64,000 nt of DNA, taken from the NCBI RefSeq assembly GCF_022347765.1, contig NZ_JAKRFZ010000011.1, forward strand, positions 100,006-164,005. Direction: 5' to 3'. The notes beneath the pieces were generated by a model, which did not search any database, was not told where the DNA came from, and saw only the letters and a list, made by a program, of their open reading frames with translations. This stretch comes from Pseudoalteromonas sp. OOF1S-7. Lineage in GTDB: Bacteria > Pseudomonadota > Gammaproteobacteria > Enterobacterales > Alteromonadaceae. Within the stretch, counting starts at the first letter, position 1. Each line of letters begins with the position of its first letter. The translations under genes and the position numbers were made by a program. This document shows, piece by piece, positions 26,910-35,873 of this stretch.

Positions 26910-28885
26910 TAAACCTCCTGAGCCTGGACACTGATCCCATCAAAGGTCACCCGGTCCAGGGTTTCCAGCGGGCCAAATCCGGAAATGGTAAAGTTCACCC
27001 AACGTGAACGCATAAACTGAGCCTGACGCGTGGTCCGGTTCAATACCTGAGTACTGGTGCGAGTGCGGGTTAACCTGCGTAAGCCCCGGCCAATATCAAA
27101 GCGCCGGGTGATTGGGCTGGTCCAGCTGCGACTTGTCTGGGTCCAGTGGTCAACACTGGGTGACAAACGTACAGTGGCAGGGATAGGTTCAACCGCCTGG
27201 TACGGATTCACCTTCATACTGCCGGTTTGCTTGGTTTGCGCCAGCACGTCTTCAAGTTCATAGGGCAAGGTCAGCACACTGCCGGTCGGCAAAGACAGTT
27301 CAACAATGTCGGCACTCAGGGGTAAGATCAGCTCACCATCAACAATGGCAGCCGATTGTTCAACGCCTGCGTCGCGCATATCGTCGTCAATGAAGGGATC
27401 GACAAACACACCAAACTTGCTGGCGGATTCTTCACTGTTGGCGTCATTACGCAGTCGCTCAATCGCCAGCAACTGATACAAATCACTGATCTGAGACTGC
27501 ATTTGTTCCAGCTCAGACATAGACACCGCTCTGACCGCCAGGTTTTCAATCTCCGGCGCCTGTTCGGCGTACCAACTCTGACTTACCTGCGCCAGTGGCA
27601 AATGGTTGGCAGGCACTTTAGGTGCTACGGGCAACTGGTGGGCAGGTTGGCCTTTAATACGTTTAAGCTGGCCAAAGCGGTCCAGTACCACCAGGTCAAT
27701 GCGTGGCCGATACCACTGATAATCGACTGTGATCAGCGCATTCTCGACCAGTTCACCCTGTGGCTGCTGTTTTTGCAGAGTAAAACCGAACTCATCATGG
27801 TCTATTGCCACCTGAGTACGAAAGCGATAACGCACCTCAAACTGGCTGCCGGGTGCAGGCTCCGCGCCACTAAGTTGCCAGCTGATGTGGTTACGCAAAA
27901 ACAAAAAGTCGACTCCGGCAACAAACGTGGTCTCACCCTGCGTCACACTGAGGATCTCCAGCACCGATTCATCCGGTAGCAAATCTTCACCGCCTGCCAG
28001 CTGAGCACGGGTTATTGTGGCGCTTTTTTCGATACTGACATTCACTTCTTCCACCGCTTTCACCGGGAAGAAATCCAGATCAACCCGCATACTGCGTGTG
28101 CCATCGTCCGACGCCGGAACACTGATAAAGGCTTTAGGCTCCTCCCTGACCGTGCCTATATCAGGATCCCAGTTAAAGGCGGTGCTGCGCGCAGTATCAA
28201 AGGCCACTTCATAGCCCTGAATATGTGCCTTACCTTCTTGCAAGCTAAAGACCTGCTGGTCGGCTTCGCGGTCACGATAGCTCAACGCCATGCCTTCAAC
28301 GACATAGCTGCCGCCATTGGCTTCACGGTCATAGCGGGCCAGCGCCTGAGTCACGGCATCCAGCTGAGGCGGTGGCTGTTTAATGATCAGCACTCCCTCT
28401 TCGATGCGGTGTACCGGGTAAAAAGCATCTTCTTCAGCCAGGGCATCATCTCGCAACCCCCACAGGCAATGCTGCTGTAATCTGGCAGCACCAGGCTCAT
28501 CGTAATTAAGGGCATTCACGGCTGGATCTCTGAGCCCCGGGTCTTCCACTTCCGTTACGACACTGTGGGTCAGCCAGACACCAATATCCACCGGGCCTTG
28601 CAGCGCAATGGTGAGTGTGGCAGCAGGCAGGCTTCTGATATGACCATCCAGATAAACCTGAGCGGCGCTCAGTTGCGTCTCACCCGATTGTGTATCGATA
28701 ACCACATCACCGCCAAAGACCAAATCACCATCTTTGAGTAAGACATCGGCAATGCCTTTAACCTGATGCTGAACCTGCGACTGTAAGTCGTTCAGTTCCC
28801 GGCTTTGTAAACCACGCCCGGAGCGAAACAGCAGCCGTTCATAGCCGCTGGCTTTGTCATAATTGTGATAATAATCCTGTAGCAT
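26909..28885 (-). CDS. DUF4815-type tail fibre protein, module C
   Basis: 658 residues. YYHNYDKASGYERLLFRSGR, then GLQSRELNDLQSQVQHQVKG and FGGDVVIDTQSGE match the DUF4815 family found in tail fibres of T4-like and cyanomyophages. P2 has no such protein. With the 395-residue neighbour it replaces the collar-adapter/short-fibre arrangement of the other three modules, so module C probably comes from a different phage lineage. It starts 8 bp after the stop of the 159-residue gene. Confidence 0.7.
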   Translation of the reverse strand: MLQDYYHNYDKASGYERLLFRSGRGLQSRELNDLQSQVQHQVKGIADVLLKDGDLVFGGDVVIDTQSGETQLSAAQVYLDGHIRSLPAATLTIALQGPVDIGVWLTHSVVTEVEDPGLRDPAVNALNYDEPGAARLQQHCLWGLRDDALAEEDAFYPVHRIEEGVLIIKQPPPQLDAVTQALARYDREANGGSYVVEGMALSYRDREADQQVFSLQEGKAHIQGYEVAFDTARSTAFNWDPDIGTVREEPKAFISVPASDDGTRSMRVDLDFFPVKAVEEVNVSIEKSATITRAQLAGGEDLLPDESVLEILSVTQGETTFVAGVDFLFLRNHISWQLSGAEPAPGSQFEVRYRFRTQVAIDHDEFGFTLQKQQPQGELVENALITVDYQWYRPRIDLVVLDRFGQLKRIKGQPAHQLPVAPKVPANHLPLAQVSQSWYAEQAPEIENLAVRAVSMSELEQMQSQISDLYQLLAIERLRNDANSEESASKFGVFVDPFIDDDMRDAGVEQSAAIVDGELILPLSADIVELSLPTGSVLTLPYELEDVLAQTKQTGSMKVNPYQAVEPIPATVRLSPSVDHWTQTSRSWTSPITRRFDIGRGLRRLTRTRTSTQVLNRTTRQAQFMRSRWVNFTISGFGPLETLDRVTFDGISVQAQEV

Positions 28886-28893
28886 GGGCTCTC

Positions 28894-29373
28894 CTAAAAA
28901 CTCATCACAAATTCAAAACTTTCCCGCACTCCTGGTTCCCTGACCAACGGTGCCCGGTGGTCCAGTAACAGCAGTGTGCCTGGTGATACAACTTGATCCG
29001 GCGAAACATACACCTGCCCGCCAGGTACATCTGTCGTGAACGTGGTGCCCGAAAAGATCCCCAGCTCGCGTATGGTTTCGCCCTGCGCATCTTCGAAGTC
29101 AAAAATAAACTGGCAATAAACATGACGCGTTGGCTCAGCACAGTGGCGGTAACGCGCGCCTTGTACCTCAATGTCGCCTTGTTCATCCGGTTCGCAAAAA
29201 CCTTGTATTTTCACTTTGCGATATCCCAGGGGATCAGCTAGTTGTGCAGCACTTATGGGCTCGGATGGTGGCGTCTGCCAGTTGCCATCACCGCGGCCCC
29301 ATGCCAGATAAAGTGGGGTTTGGGCCACACTACGTGCAAGCAGAGTGCGCCCGTTAAAGGTGAAAATAGACAA
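28894..29373 (-). CDS. Collar/adapter-like protein, module C
   Basis: 159 residues, beta-rich: FTFNGRTLLARSVAQTPLYL, AWGRGDGNWQTPPSEP, then TIRELGIFSGTTFTTDVPGG near the middle. The 'IRELGIFSG' stretch is reminiscent of 'IGEIGVFLD' in the collar adapters of modules A, B and D, and it holds the same place (just after gpI). I call it the module C counterpart of the adapter; overall identity looks low. Confidence 0.55.
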   Translation of the reverse strand: MSIFTFNGRTLLARSVAQTPLYLAWGRGDGNWQTPPSEPISAAQLADPLGYRKVKIQGFCEPDEQGDIEVQGARYRHCAEPTRHVYCQFIFDFEDAQGETIRELGIFSGTTFTTDVPGGQVYVSPDQVVSPGTLLLLDHRAPLVREPGVRESFEFVMSF

Positions 29374-29394
29374 TGTAACTCCTTGTTTTGAAAG

Positions 29395-30246
29395 TTAGGT
29401 AAGTGAGTAATGACACTGGACAAGCTGAGGTGTCTGGCTGTCTGACCAGCTCACCGTTGACCAACTTCCCTGCCAGAGCCCGGGTTGAGTGTGAATGTGG
29501 CTGGCAATCGCGCGTTGATGCGAAATACCTGCCTGAAGTTGGCAAGTTAGCGGGACACTCAGTACCAATGCACCCAGGCGGTGAGCATGGAGATGGCCCC
29601 ATAGTTGTCCTCGCTTGCGTAATGCGCCGCCCTCACTGTGCGCAGATACATCAGTGCGTTCACAGTGGGAACGCTGGCGAGACAATCTCACTTTTTTGCC
29701 ATCTTGCAGGGTGTAGTGAAAGCCAGACTGATCACTGAGTAAATCGCCAAACTGACTCGAAGACAGAGCCAGTTCGCGCAGATCAAGCTGATAGGTAATG
29801 CGAACCAACTGGCTTCGAGCCGGTGCACTTAACTCACTCAGTTGCGCCAGCCGGTTGAGTTGCCACTCTCCGGGCACGCTGTCAAGATGCAGCTGGTAGC
29901 GGTAAAAATGCCGACGTGATTGCGACTCCTCAATCTGTAATAAAGGTACACCGAGCCAGCCGACCGCCATGGCCAGACTCGCCCGGGTACCCCGGATCCG
30001 TTGCCAGCTCAGTCCCTGCAACAACACCTGATCCAAATTGTCCAGATAGGGCTCCAAAGGATCTAAGCCATATTCCCATACCAGCCAGGGCAGCAAATCC
30101 GGATTTGGATGAGACTTAAAGCCGCGTAACAACGCAATGCCGGCTTCCAGCGTCTGGGTAAGTTGTCCATGCTGATCTAAAGCCCACTGCAGCGCGGTAT
30201 GATTTGGCGGGACTAATGGCGTGTTCGGGGTCAGGTTTTCAGACAT
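29395..30246 (-). CDS. Baseplate protein gpI-like, module C
   Basis: 283 residues. The family core is recognisable but divergent: HPNPDLLPWLVWEYGLDPLE, then LSWQRIRGTRASLAMAVGWL in place of the usual 'H..KGT..A...AL'. The C-terminal 90 residues are rich in His, Ser and Gln. It overlaps the end of gpJ by 16 bp. It is the most distant of the four gpI paralogues. Confidence 0.7.
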   Translation of the reverse strand: MSENLTPNTPLVPPNHTALQWALDQHGQLTQTLEAGIALLRGFKSHPNPDLLPWLVWEYGLDPLEPYLDNLDQVLLQGLSWQRIRGTRASLAMAVGWLGVPLLQIEESQSRRHFYRYQLHLDSVPGEWQLNRLAQLSELSAPARSQLVRITYQLDLRELALSSSQFGDLLSDQSGFHYTLQDGKKVRLSRQRSHCERTDVSAHSEGGALRKRGQLWGHLHAHRLGALVLSVPLTCQLQAGISHQRAIASHIHTQPGLWQGSWSTVSWSDSQTPQLVQCHYSLT

Positions 30247-31067
30247 AGGTTTACCTGCTTAAGCTGAACATATTGATTTGCCGCAACCTCAACCAAAGTA
30301 GCAGGCGTAAGGATCTCAACATGCTTCACACCGGCCACGTGTAACTGCGCACTAAGCCAGCTGGGGGTCATCACAGTGCCCAGCGCCAGCTCTGTCTGCC
30401 AGGCTGCAAAAAGCTTAGCCTCCAGCTGTTCAAACACCCGTAAAGGCGTATTCGGGTTAAGGTAAATATCAGCGCGGACATCCACCTCAATGGCCTGGGC
30501 CAGCTCCACATCCACCGCATCGGTCAGCACTTTAACCTCATCACTGAGCACATAGCTGCGTACCTGCTGTAAAGCTGTTACGGGATCCAGGTCCGGATGA
30601 AATAACACTGCCACCCGTACCTTACCTGGTTGAGGGCTGTCTACTTCCACGTCGCGAATCGCACTGGGGGCAGCACTCAGTGCCGCATTGCGATAGTGGT
30701 CTTTACTGCCGGCCGTGCTGGATGCCAGGGTCTTTTGCCGGATCCGCTGGCGAAATCCGACGTCTGCTTCATTGGCCGCCCGCACTACACCATAAAACAA
30801 CCCCAGCTGGTCCAGATCGGCGTCCTGTGCTGTTGCCAGTAAGTTCGACTGCACAGCTTCGTTAATGCGCTGACGCAGCAGCAATTCGCGATAGCTTTCG
30901 ACCTGCAAGCAGACCGATAATGGCTCACTTTGCAGGGCCAATGCCTCTGCATACTGTGGCGCAAGGGCTTTAAACCGCGCTACCCGCGCCTGATAAATTT
31001 CTTCAAATTCAATAGATTCTAAAATATCGGGCGCTGGCAGCGCCGCAAAATCGAAAAGGTCGGTCAT
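30231..31067 (-). CDS. Baseplate wedge protein gpJ-like, module C
   Basis: 278 residues from the ATG at 31067 (another ATG at 31079 is four codons earlier). MTDLFDFAALPAPDILESIE, then RELLLRQRINEAVQSNLLAT and DADLDQLGLFYGVVR are the J-family signatures; RVAVLFHPDLDPVTALQQV follows the central domain. Paralogues at 22244, 33515 and 37371. Confidence 0.88.
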   Translation of the reverse strand: MTDLFDFAALPAPDILESIEFEEIYQARVARFKALAPQYAEALALQSEPLSVCLQVESYRELLLRQRINEAVQSNLLATAQDADLDQLGLFYGVVRAANEADVGFRQRIRQKTLASSTAGSKDHYRNAALSAAPSAIRDVEVDSPQPGKVRVAVLFHPDLDPVTALQQVRSYVLSDEVKVLTDAVDVELAQAIEVDVRADIYLNPNTPLRVFEQLEAKLFAAWQTELALGTVMTPSWLSAQLHVAGVKHVEILTPATLVEVAANQYVQLKQVNLCLKT

Positions 31068-31136
31068 GAAGAGCCTCAAAGGGAGAGTACCGGCAGCGTC
31101 AGAAGCTGCCTTTGAAGTGGTTCAGAAGTGGAGTGA

Positions 31137-31496
31137 TTAGGGCGCCAAAATCTCGGAAACCCCTTTAGCGCGGCTTTGAATTTCGGATAAAACCACCTCG
31201 GTCCCTTTTTGCTGATAGGGAAAATACAAGGTGCCAGAATCAACCTGCTCACCGATTGTACCAATGAGATCGACACAGCCTTGCGCCGTCGGTTTAATAT
31301 CCTCCAGAGTGCTTGCGCTGGCAATCGCAGAAACCAGTTTGGAGAGCTCCACCAGTAACAAGTGAGCCGTATCTGAAGTCGTGCCTAACAGTGACTCACT
31401 GTCGCCGACTCGTTGCGTGATTTGACCACGCTTGACCTGTTTTTCCAGGCTTGCCAGCATGGCCTGATGTGCTTCTGGGGTTGGAAATTGATCCAT
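31137..31496 (-). CDS. Small protein after the module B fibre, likely chaperone
   Basis: 119 residues from the ATG at 31496, which has an AGGAGT site 6 bp upstream; the longer frame runs into the fibre gene. It is a paralogue of 34577-34939: both share TSDTAHLLLVELSKLV / ATDIAHLLLNELSGFV and YFPYQQKG / TFPYQSKG. Mostly helical, no signal peptide. Each copy directly follows a fibre gene, so a fibre-specific chaperone is the simplest reading; a bacteriocin immunity-type function is an alternative. Family not recognised. Confidence 0.65.
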   Translation of the reverse strand: MDQFPTPEAHQAMLASLEKQVKRGQITQRVGDSESLLGTTSDTAHLLLVELSKLVSAIASASTLEDIKPTAQGCVDLIGTIGEQVDSGTLYFPYQQKGTEVVLSEIQSRAKGVSEILAP

Positions 31497-31506
31497 TTCG
31501 ATACTC

Positions 31507-32235
31507 CTATGCTTTGATATGCGGATAGTTAACAACGCGGTCAACGGCAAATGTGGCATTGCCACCAAAATCGACAATATTCTGTGGTTGCTTGTCAGAC
31601 GGAACCTGAGTACTGACAGCGTTGACAAAACGAACAAAAAGCCGTGTATAGGGGTGCAGCCCAGCAATGCTCACACAGGGGATCGTCAGCATTTTAGCGC
31701 AGCTATTCCATCCACCGATTGTATAAACAGTTGCGCCCTGGGCTTCTATGGCAGCATTAAGCTGCTCGCTGTTCGCATGTTCATTTGCCAGCACGAACTG
31801 CATATTGGAACGACTCCAGTCCGCGGCATACTGGGTGGGAGACTCTGAGTAACCCGGCTCATAGCTGTAGCCATTTTTTAGATGGACTCGCGTTAAAGCA
31901 CCCGCTACCGGGTACTGGTGATAGCCTATGCCAGTCACAGGGACAAGTTTCCATTTAGACATATGTGGCTGCTGTGGATCAGCTTCAATCTCCAAAGATG
32001 TTTTGGAGTGTGCAACGCCATCAAAATAATTGATACGCATATCCGAATGACTGGCAGCCAGGTTAGCGATGGCCTGGTCCATACGTGCCTCAGCACTGGC
32101 AACTGTGGCGTTAATCGCAGACATTTTTCCGGTGACGGTTTGGGTCAGCGTGTTGTTTGACGCCACCAGCTCTCCATTGGTTTGCTGCAACGCTGCGATA
32201 CGCTGATCCAGCGACATAGTTTGTGAATTACTCAT
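31507..32235 (-). CDS. Tail fibre/receptor-binding protein, module B
   Basis: 242 residues. Coiled coil at residues 1-65 (LQQTNGELVASNNTLTQTVT), then a globular domain with VTGIGYHQYPVAGALTRVHL and CVSIAGLHPYTRLFVRFVNA. The coiled-coil part resembles that of fibres A, C and D in spacing; the globular part does not. It starts 2 bp after the collar adapter. Confidence 0.65.
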   Translation of the reverse strand: MSNSQTMSLDQRIAALQQTNGELVASNNTLTQTVTGKMSAINATVASAEARMDQAIANLAASHSDMRINYFDGVAHSKTSLEIEADPQQPHMSKWKLVPVTGIGYHQYPVAGALTRVHLKNGYSYEPGYSESPTQYAADWSRSNMQFVLANEHANSEQLNAAIEAQGATVYTIGGWNSCAKMLTIPCVSIAGLHPYTRLFVRFVNAVSTQVPSDKQPQNIVDFGGNATFAVDRVVNYPHIKA

Positions 32236-32237
32236 AG

Positions 32238-32792
32238 TTACACTCCTAGTTCGAGTAAACGGTCGTTAAATTGAATTTGTCTGTGGTTTGACTGCAGCTG
32301 GGCAATGGCCATACTGGTTTGCGCCTCTGTCATGGCCACAAATTCGGGGGTGTGAAACAGGTTCAGATCCCCACTCGTATTGACGGTCAGATGCTCATAG
32401 GGTACTGCCGTTAATGTCAGGTCAAAGCCCTGCACAACACGGGCAACCGGGGTCTGATAAAATAATACGTGCTCCGGATGCGACCAGATGGCAAACAGCG
32501 TTTTCTGGGCATCATCGGAATGATCGTTCAGATAAAAGCCCACTTCACGGACGGCATATTCATTATCGTCAGAGAACACACCGGACAGATGAAACTGGCC
32601 GTCGCCGATCACCCGGCCATCACTGACCAGCACATTGTTACGTTCATTTTGCAGGCGCGTCTGGGTGCGATTGGGCACATAGCCTTTGTCACCGACGCCG
32701 ATGCGCCCGATCTCTAATTGAATGCCATGGATCTGCGCATTCACGGCGGCGTTGATCCCCGCCTGGGTAATAATGGGTGTATAGATACTCAT
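32238..32792 (-). CDS. Phage tail-collar fibre adapter (module B)
   Basis: 184 residues. ITQAGINAAVNAQIHGIQLE, then IGRIGVGDKGYVPNRTQTRL and YAVREVGFYLNDHSDDAQ are the tail-collar (DUF3751) signatures. Same length and layout as the copies in modules A and D, with a helical C-terminus (MAIAQLQSNHRQIQFNDRLL). Confidence 0.85.
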   Translation of the reverse strand: MSIYTPIITQAGINAAVNAQIHGIQLEIGRIGVGDKGYVPNRTQTRLQNERNNVLVSDGRVIGDGQFHLSGVFSDDNEYAVREVGFYLNDHSDDAQKTLFAIWSHPEHVLFYQTPVARVVQGFDLTLTAVPYEHLTVNTSGDLNLFHTPEFVAMTEAQTSMAIAQLQSNHRQIQFNDRLLELGV

Positions 32793-32799
32793 AGATTGC

Positions 32800-33522
32800 C
32801 TAAACAGTTGTCATCACGACCTGCTGAAATTGGGTTGTCGCTATTGCACTGGCAACCCAGATAGCCTCTGCCAGCTGCATGTCTATTGCCTGATGCATAA
32901 CAGGCGTAGCCACTGACAGCGACTGAGCAACGCAGGCCAGATGTGTTGATGAAGGTGAAAAAGTAAAATCGTAGTGCTGATGCCATTGACCAGTCTGGGC
33001 ACTGACGGCATCCGCACCTGCGCCCAGGGCCAAACTACTTTGCTGCATAACCCCAACACTAAATTGGATCTGGCTGCGACATGGCTTAGTGGCCGCCACG
33101 GTTTGCCACAGCTGGGCCTGAAGCTTTGGCGTCAGTAGGGTGTTTCCCTGTGGATCCAGGTTTTCATGGGCCAGTGCCAGTAGCTCAGCACTGTGCGGCA
33201 CACCGCCGGTTTGCCACCACTCTTGCAACTCAACACTGGCATTCAGGCTGCTCAGAGACCGCTTAATAGCCCCAACGGTGCCTTTGATCCTGTGATTCGG
33301 CACACTGTCGGCAATCACCTGACGCTGAATATGCTCGGGCCAGAGGCTGTCCCAGCTATCCACGCTGAGCCCATCGGCCAGCCAGGGCAAAAAATGCGCC
33401 GGGCAGCGCCACGGATCCCAAATTTGCGAAATGGTTACTGGCACCTTAGAAATACGACGTCCGGCCTCATCCAGTGCTTGCTCAAACTCGCTCGTCTGAC
33501 AGGGCAACAGTGATTCAGACAT
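32800..33522 (-). CDS. Baseplate protein gpI-like, module B
   Basis: 240 residues from the ATG at 33522 (MSESLLPCQTSEFEQALDEA), which overlaps gpJ by 8 bp as in module D. A longer frame to 33690 lies entirely within gpJ and is not credible. The core IWDPWRCPAHFLPWLADGLS followed by VDSWDSLWPEHIQRQVI and HRIKGTVGAIKRSLSSL is typical. The C-terminal 80 residues are Gln/Ala-rich and unlike those of the other three copies. Confidence 0.85.
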   Translation of the reverse strand: MSESLLPCQTSEFEQALDEAGRRISKVPVTISQIWDPWRCPAHFLPWLADGLSVDSWDSLWPEHIQRQVIADSVPNHRIKGTVGAIKRSLSSLNASVELQEWWQTGGVPHSAELLALAHENLDPQGNTLLTPKLQAQLWQTVAATKPCRSQIQFSVGVMQQSSLALGAGADAVSAQTGQWHQHYDFTFSPSSTHLACVAQSLSVATPVMHQAIDMQLAEAIWVASAIATTQFQQVVMTTV

Positions 33523-34504
33523 GCTCGCCTCCGATATCGACTTCAATCCCGGAGCAATAAGCAGCCTCATCCTGCCCCACCGTGATGTCCCACTGTGGTT
33601 CCAGTAACTCAACTCGCTGAACCCCTTCTCGATGCAATACTGCGTACAGGGCTGACAAAGAAATGTCATGGCCGAGTTTGCGATGATCAAGCAACCAATC
33701 AGAGGTGGTCTTCAATGCTTCCTGCTTAATGGCGTCGCCATCCATACCTGGATACAAATATAAACGGGCGTGAATGGTAAAATGACGGATCAATGCCGGT
33801 TTCACCCTCACCCTATCGGTCAGCGGACGGATCTCATCCTGGTTGAGATAGGTCTGGACTGTATTCAGTAAAGCAGGCGATGCCTGCCCGGTTCCTTCAT
33901 CACTGAGAATGGTTACCGCCACATCACCCGGCATGGGGTCACTCAGTCCCGCACTTGATGTACAGTTCAATACAAACGCGCTTGTTGCAGCATCGTCCGC
34001 CACCGCTGAGTGCTCAAATTCAGGCGCGCAGACATACACATCCCGTACGTTTGGCGATGCTTTCATAGCATGAAACACGTAAGCGCCGGCCGGTCCCGCA
34101 GTGCTGAATCCTTCCAGCGCCAGGCGAACTCGTTCGCGATAGCGCTCATCACTTTCGTACTCGGATGGTACTGGCGGTGTTGCAGAGGCATCACCTGACG
34201 AGAGCAGCGCACGGCTGACACCAAAGCGCGCACCCAGGTAATCCAGCTCAGCGCCGCTGGCTTTGGCCAGTAACACGGCTTCAGCCGCCTCATTAATGCG
34301 CTGCCTTATTAGCATTTCCCGGTAGGCAAAGGCTTCAATGAGCTTAATGGCAGGGTCACTGGCATAATCCAGCCCTCCCCCGTCATAGCGCTGTGAAAAG
34401 TCCGCCACGATGGCCGTTTTTATCTCATCAAAGCTCAGCGGCTCTATCAGTTTTGGTGCAGGTAAACGTGCCATATCTATGGCACTAAAATTGGTCAGAG
34501 ACAT
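33515..34504 (-). CDS. Baseplate wedge protein gpJ-like, module B
   Basis: 329 residues, the longest J copy, owing to an insertion around residues 105-120 (SSGDASATPPVPSEYESDE) and another near 185. MARLPAPKLIEPLSFDEIKT, then EMLIRQRINEAAEAVLLAKA and GAELDYLGARFGVSRA are clear J signatures; YAVLHREGVQRVELLEPQWD near the end matches the module D copy (FAALHREGVDEVNLLSPASN). Confidence 0.9.
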   Translation of the reverse strand: MSLTNFSAIDMARLPAPKLIEPLSFDEIKTAIVADFSQRYDGGGLDYASDPAIKLIEAFAYREMLIRQRINEAAEAVLLAKASGAELDYLGARFGVSRALLSSGDASATPPVPSEYESDERYRERVRLALEGFSTAGPAGAYVFHAMKASPNVRDVYVCAPEFEHSAVADDAATSAFVLNCTSSAGLSDPMPGDVAVTILSDEGTGQASPALLNTVQTYLNQDEIRPLTDRVRVKPALIRHFTIHARLYLYPGMDGDAIKQEALKTTSDWLLDHRKLGHDISLSALYAVLHREGVQRVELLEPQWDITVGQDEAAYCSGIEVDIGGEHV

Positions 34505-34576
34505 AGCAGCTCCTGATATTACAAGTTTGGAAATTAAAGTAGAGGGCAGCGCAAGAATGCGGCGGGCGGGCGAGAA

Positions 34577-34939
34577 TTACAGCAGATTGTTAACGCCATT
34601 GGCGCGGTCAATGATCTCCTGTTTTACGGTGTCCAGCCCTTTGCTTTGATACGGGAAAGTCAGCTCACCCGTTGCCACCTGGCCTTCAATATCACCAATG
34701 GTGGCTTGTAGTGAAGTCACAGACGCTTTCACATCGTCCAGGTTGTCGGCTTCTGACAGTTTGTTGACAAAGCCGCTCAATTCATTGAGAAGCAGGTGCG
34801 CAATGTCGGTTGCAGTGCCAGTTAATGATGCAGTGTCAGCAACATGAAAATTAACTTTGTTACGCAATGCATTTTTCGCCGAAGCTACCCGAGTATCAGA
34901 CATTTGGTCCGGGTTAATGGTCAGAAAATTATCCGTCAT
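34577..34939 (-). CDS. Small protein after the module A fibre, likely chaperone
   Basis: 120 residues, helical, paralogous to 31137-31496 (see the shared AHLLL-ELS and FPYQ.KG stretches there). It starts 10 bp after the fibre stop with its own AGGAG-type site. The shared middle suggests a conserved fold and the variable N-terminus a fibre-specific contact. Family not recognised. Confidence 0.65.
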   Translation of the reverse strand: MTDNFLTINPDQMSDTRVASAKNALRNKVNFHVADTASLTGTATDIAHLLLNELSGFVNKLSEADNLDDVKASVTSLQATIGDIEGQVATGELTFPYQSKGLDTVKQEIIDRANGVNNLL

Positions 34940-34949
34940 AATTTACTCC

Positions 34950-35531
34950 TTATAGCTGTTCCACATCGGATTCAATCACTTCAATGTCACCACTTCTGAA
35001 TAAGCGACCGTTTCCTACTCTCATCGCATCTACACTGAAAGTTAAAAAATGCTTTTGAGCAAAAGACAATCGGCAATAAACATGATCATCACTGCCTACA
35101 TAGAGGGTTGGTAGATGAGAACCAATGGCTTGCTCATTGATTAAGTCACCGTATGTTGCGTAGGCATAACCAACAAACGTTGCATCAACAACTTTCGCTT
35201 CATGGTAGGCGTAACCCCGCACTTTAAGATGAAACATTTCATCCATCGTTTTTACATTCAGAGGCAGGCGTAAATGGACAGTCGTTGGGCCAGAACCACT
35301 CGTAAAAAATTGCGCAATACCAAAAGACAAAGTGCCCTTGCCTCCATCACCAATGACAGTTAAATCATCTAAAGAGCTGTCAACCCTGGCCTTTTGCTGT
35401 GCAACAAAGCTATTCACTTCCGTCATTTTGCTGCTGACGGTGCTATCAATACTCTGAATTTTGTTGTCTACCGTACTGGTCAGCGATTCTGAGGCTTCAA
35501 CCAGGCTGGCAATGTCGTGTTCTAATGCCAT
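34950..35531 (-). CDS. Tail fibre/receptor-binding protein, module A
   Basis: 193 residues, the shortest fibre. Coiled coil at residues 1-55 (SLTSTVDNKIQSIDSTVSSK), then a compact beta domain (TVHLRLPLNVKTMDEMFHLK; DDHVYCRLSFAQKHFLTFSV). No similarity seen to the globular ends of the other three. The role is inferred from its place in the module. Confidence 0.65.
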   Translation of the reverse strand: MALEHDIASLVEASESLTSTVDNKIQSIDSTVSSKMTEVNSFVAQQKARVDSSLDDLTVIGDGGKGTLSFGIAQFFTSGSGPTTVHLRLPLNVKTMDEMFHLKVRGYAYHEAKVVDATFVGYAYATYGDLINEQAIGSHLPTLYVGSDDHVYCRLSFAQKHFLTFSVDAMRVGNGRLFRSGDIEVIESDVEQL

Positions 35532-35573
35532 ATTTTTCTCCGTTTAAAATTGGAATTAAAAAGTTAAATAAAA

Positions 35574-35840
35574 TTAGGTTCTTGGAAACTGTGCTTTAAT
35601 GGCGTTACGTGCGCCCAGCCAGCGCTCACGGGCCTTGCCAGCCTGCGGGCTATGTTCACCATACTCAGCGCACGCCGCCAGAAACTGAAATGCCAGGCCG
35701 TCACTGTGTTGTTGATAAGCCTGCATACGGGCGGCATCAACGTGTGCCTGATGTTGCAGTGCTTTGGCTTGTTTGAGTAATTTAATGGCTTCTTCGGCCA
35801 GCTGTTGTGCTCGCTCAGGAGCCGTGCTGTATTGAGTCAT
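35574..35840 (-). CDS. Small helical protein, module A
   Basis: 88 residues, nearly all helical: RAQQLAEEAIKLLKQAKALQ, then ARMQAYQQHSDGLAFQFLAA. It lies between the collar adapter and the fibre. Possibly equivalent to the 72-residue helical protein of module C. Family not recognised. Confidence 0.55.
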   Translation of the reverse strand: MTQYSTAPERAQQLAEEAIKLLKQAKALQHQAHVDAARMQAYQQHSDGLAFQFLAACAEYGEHSPQAGKARERWLGARNAIKAQFPRT

Positions 35841-35873
35841 AGAGGTGCCTCCTTGTTTGTTCTGGCCAGGTGC

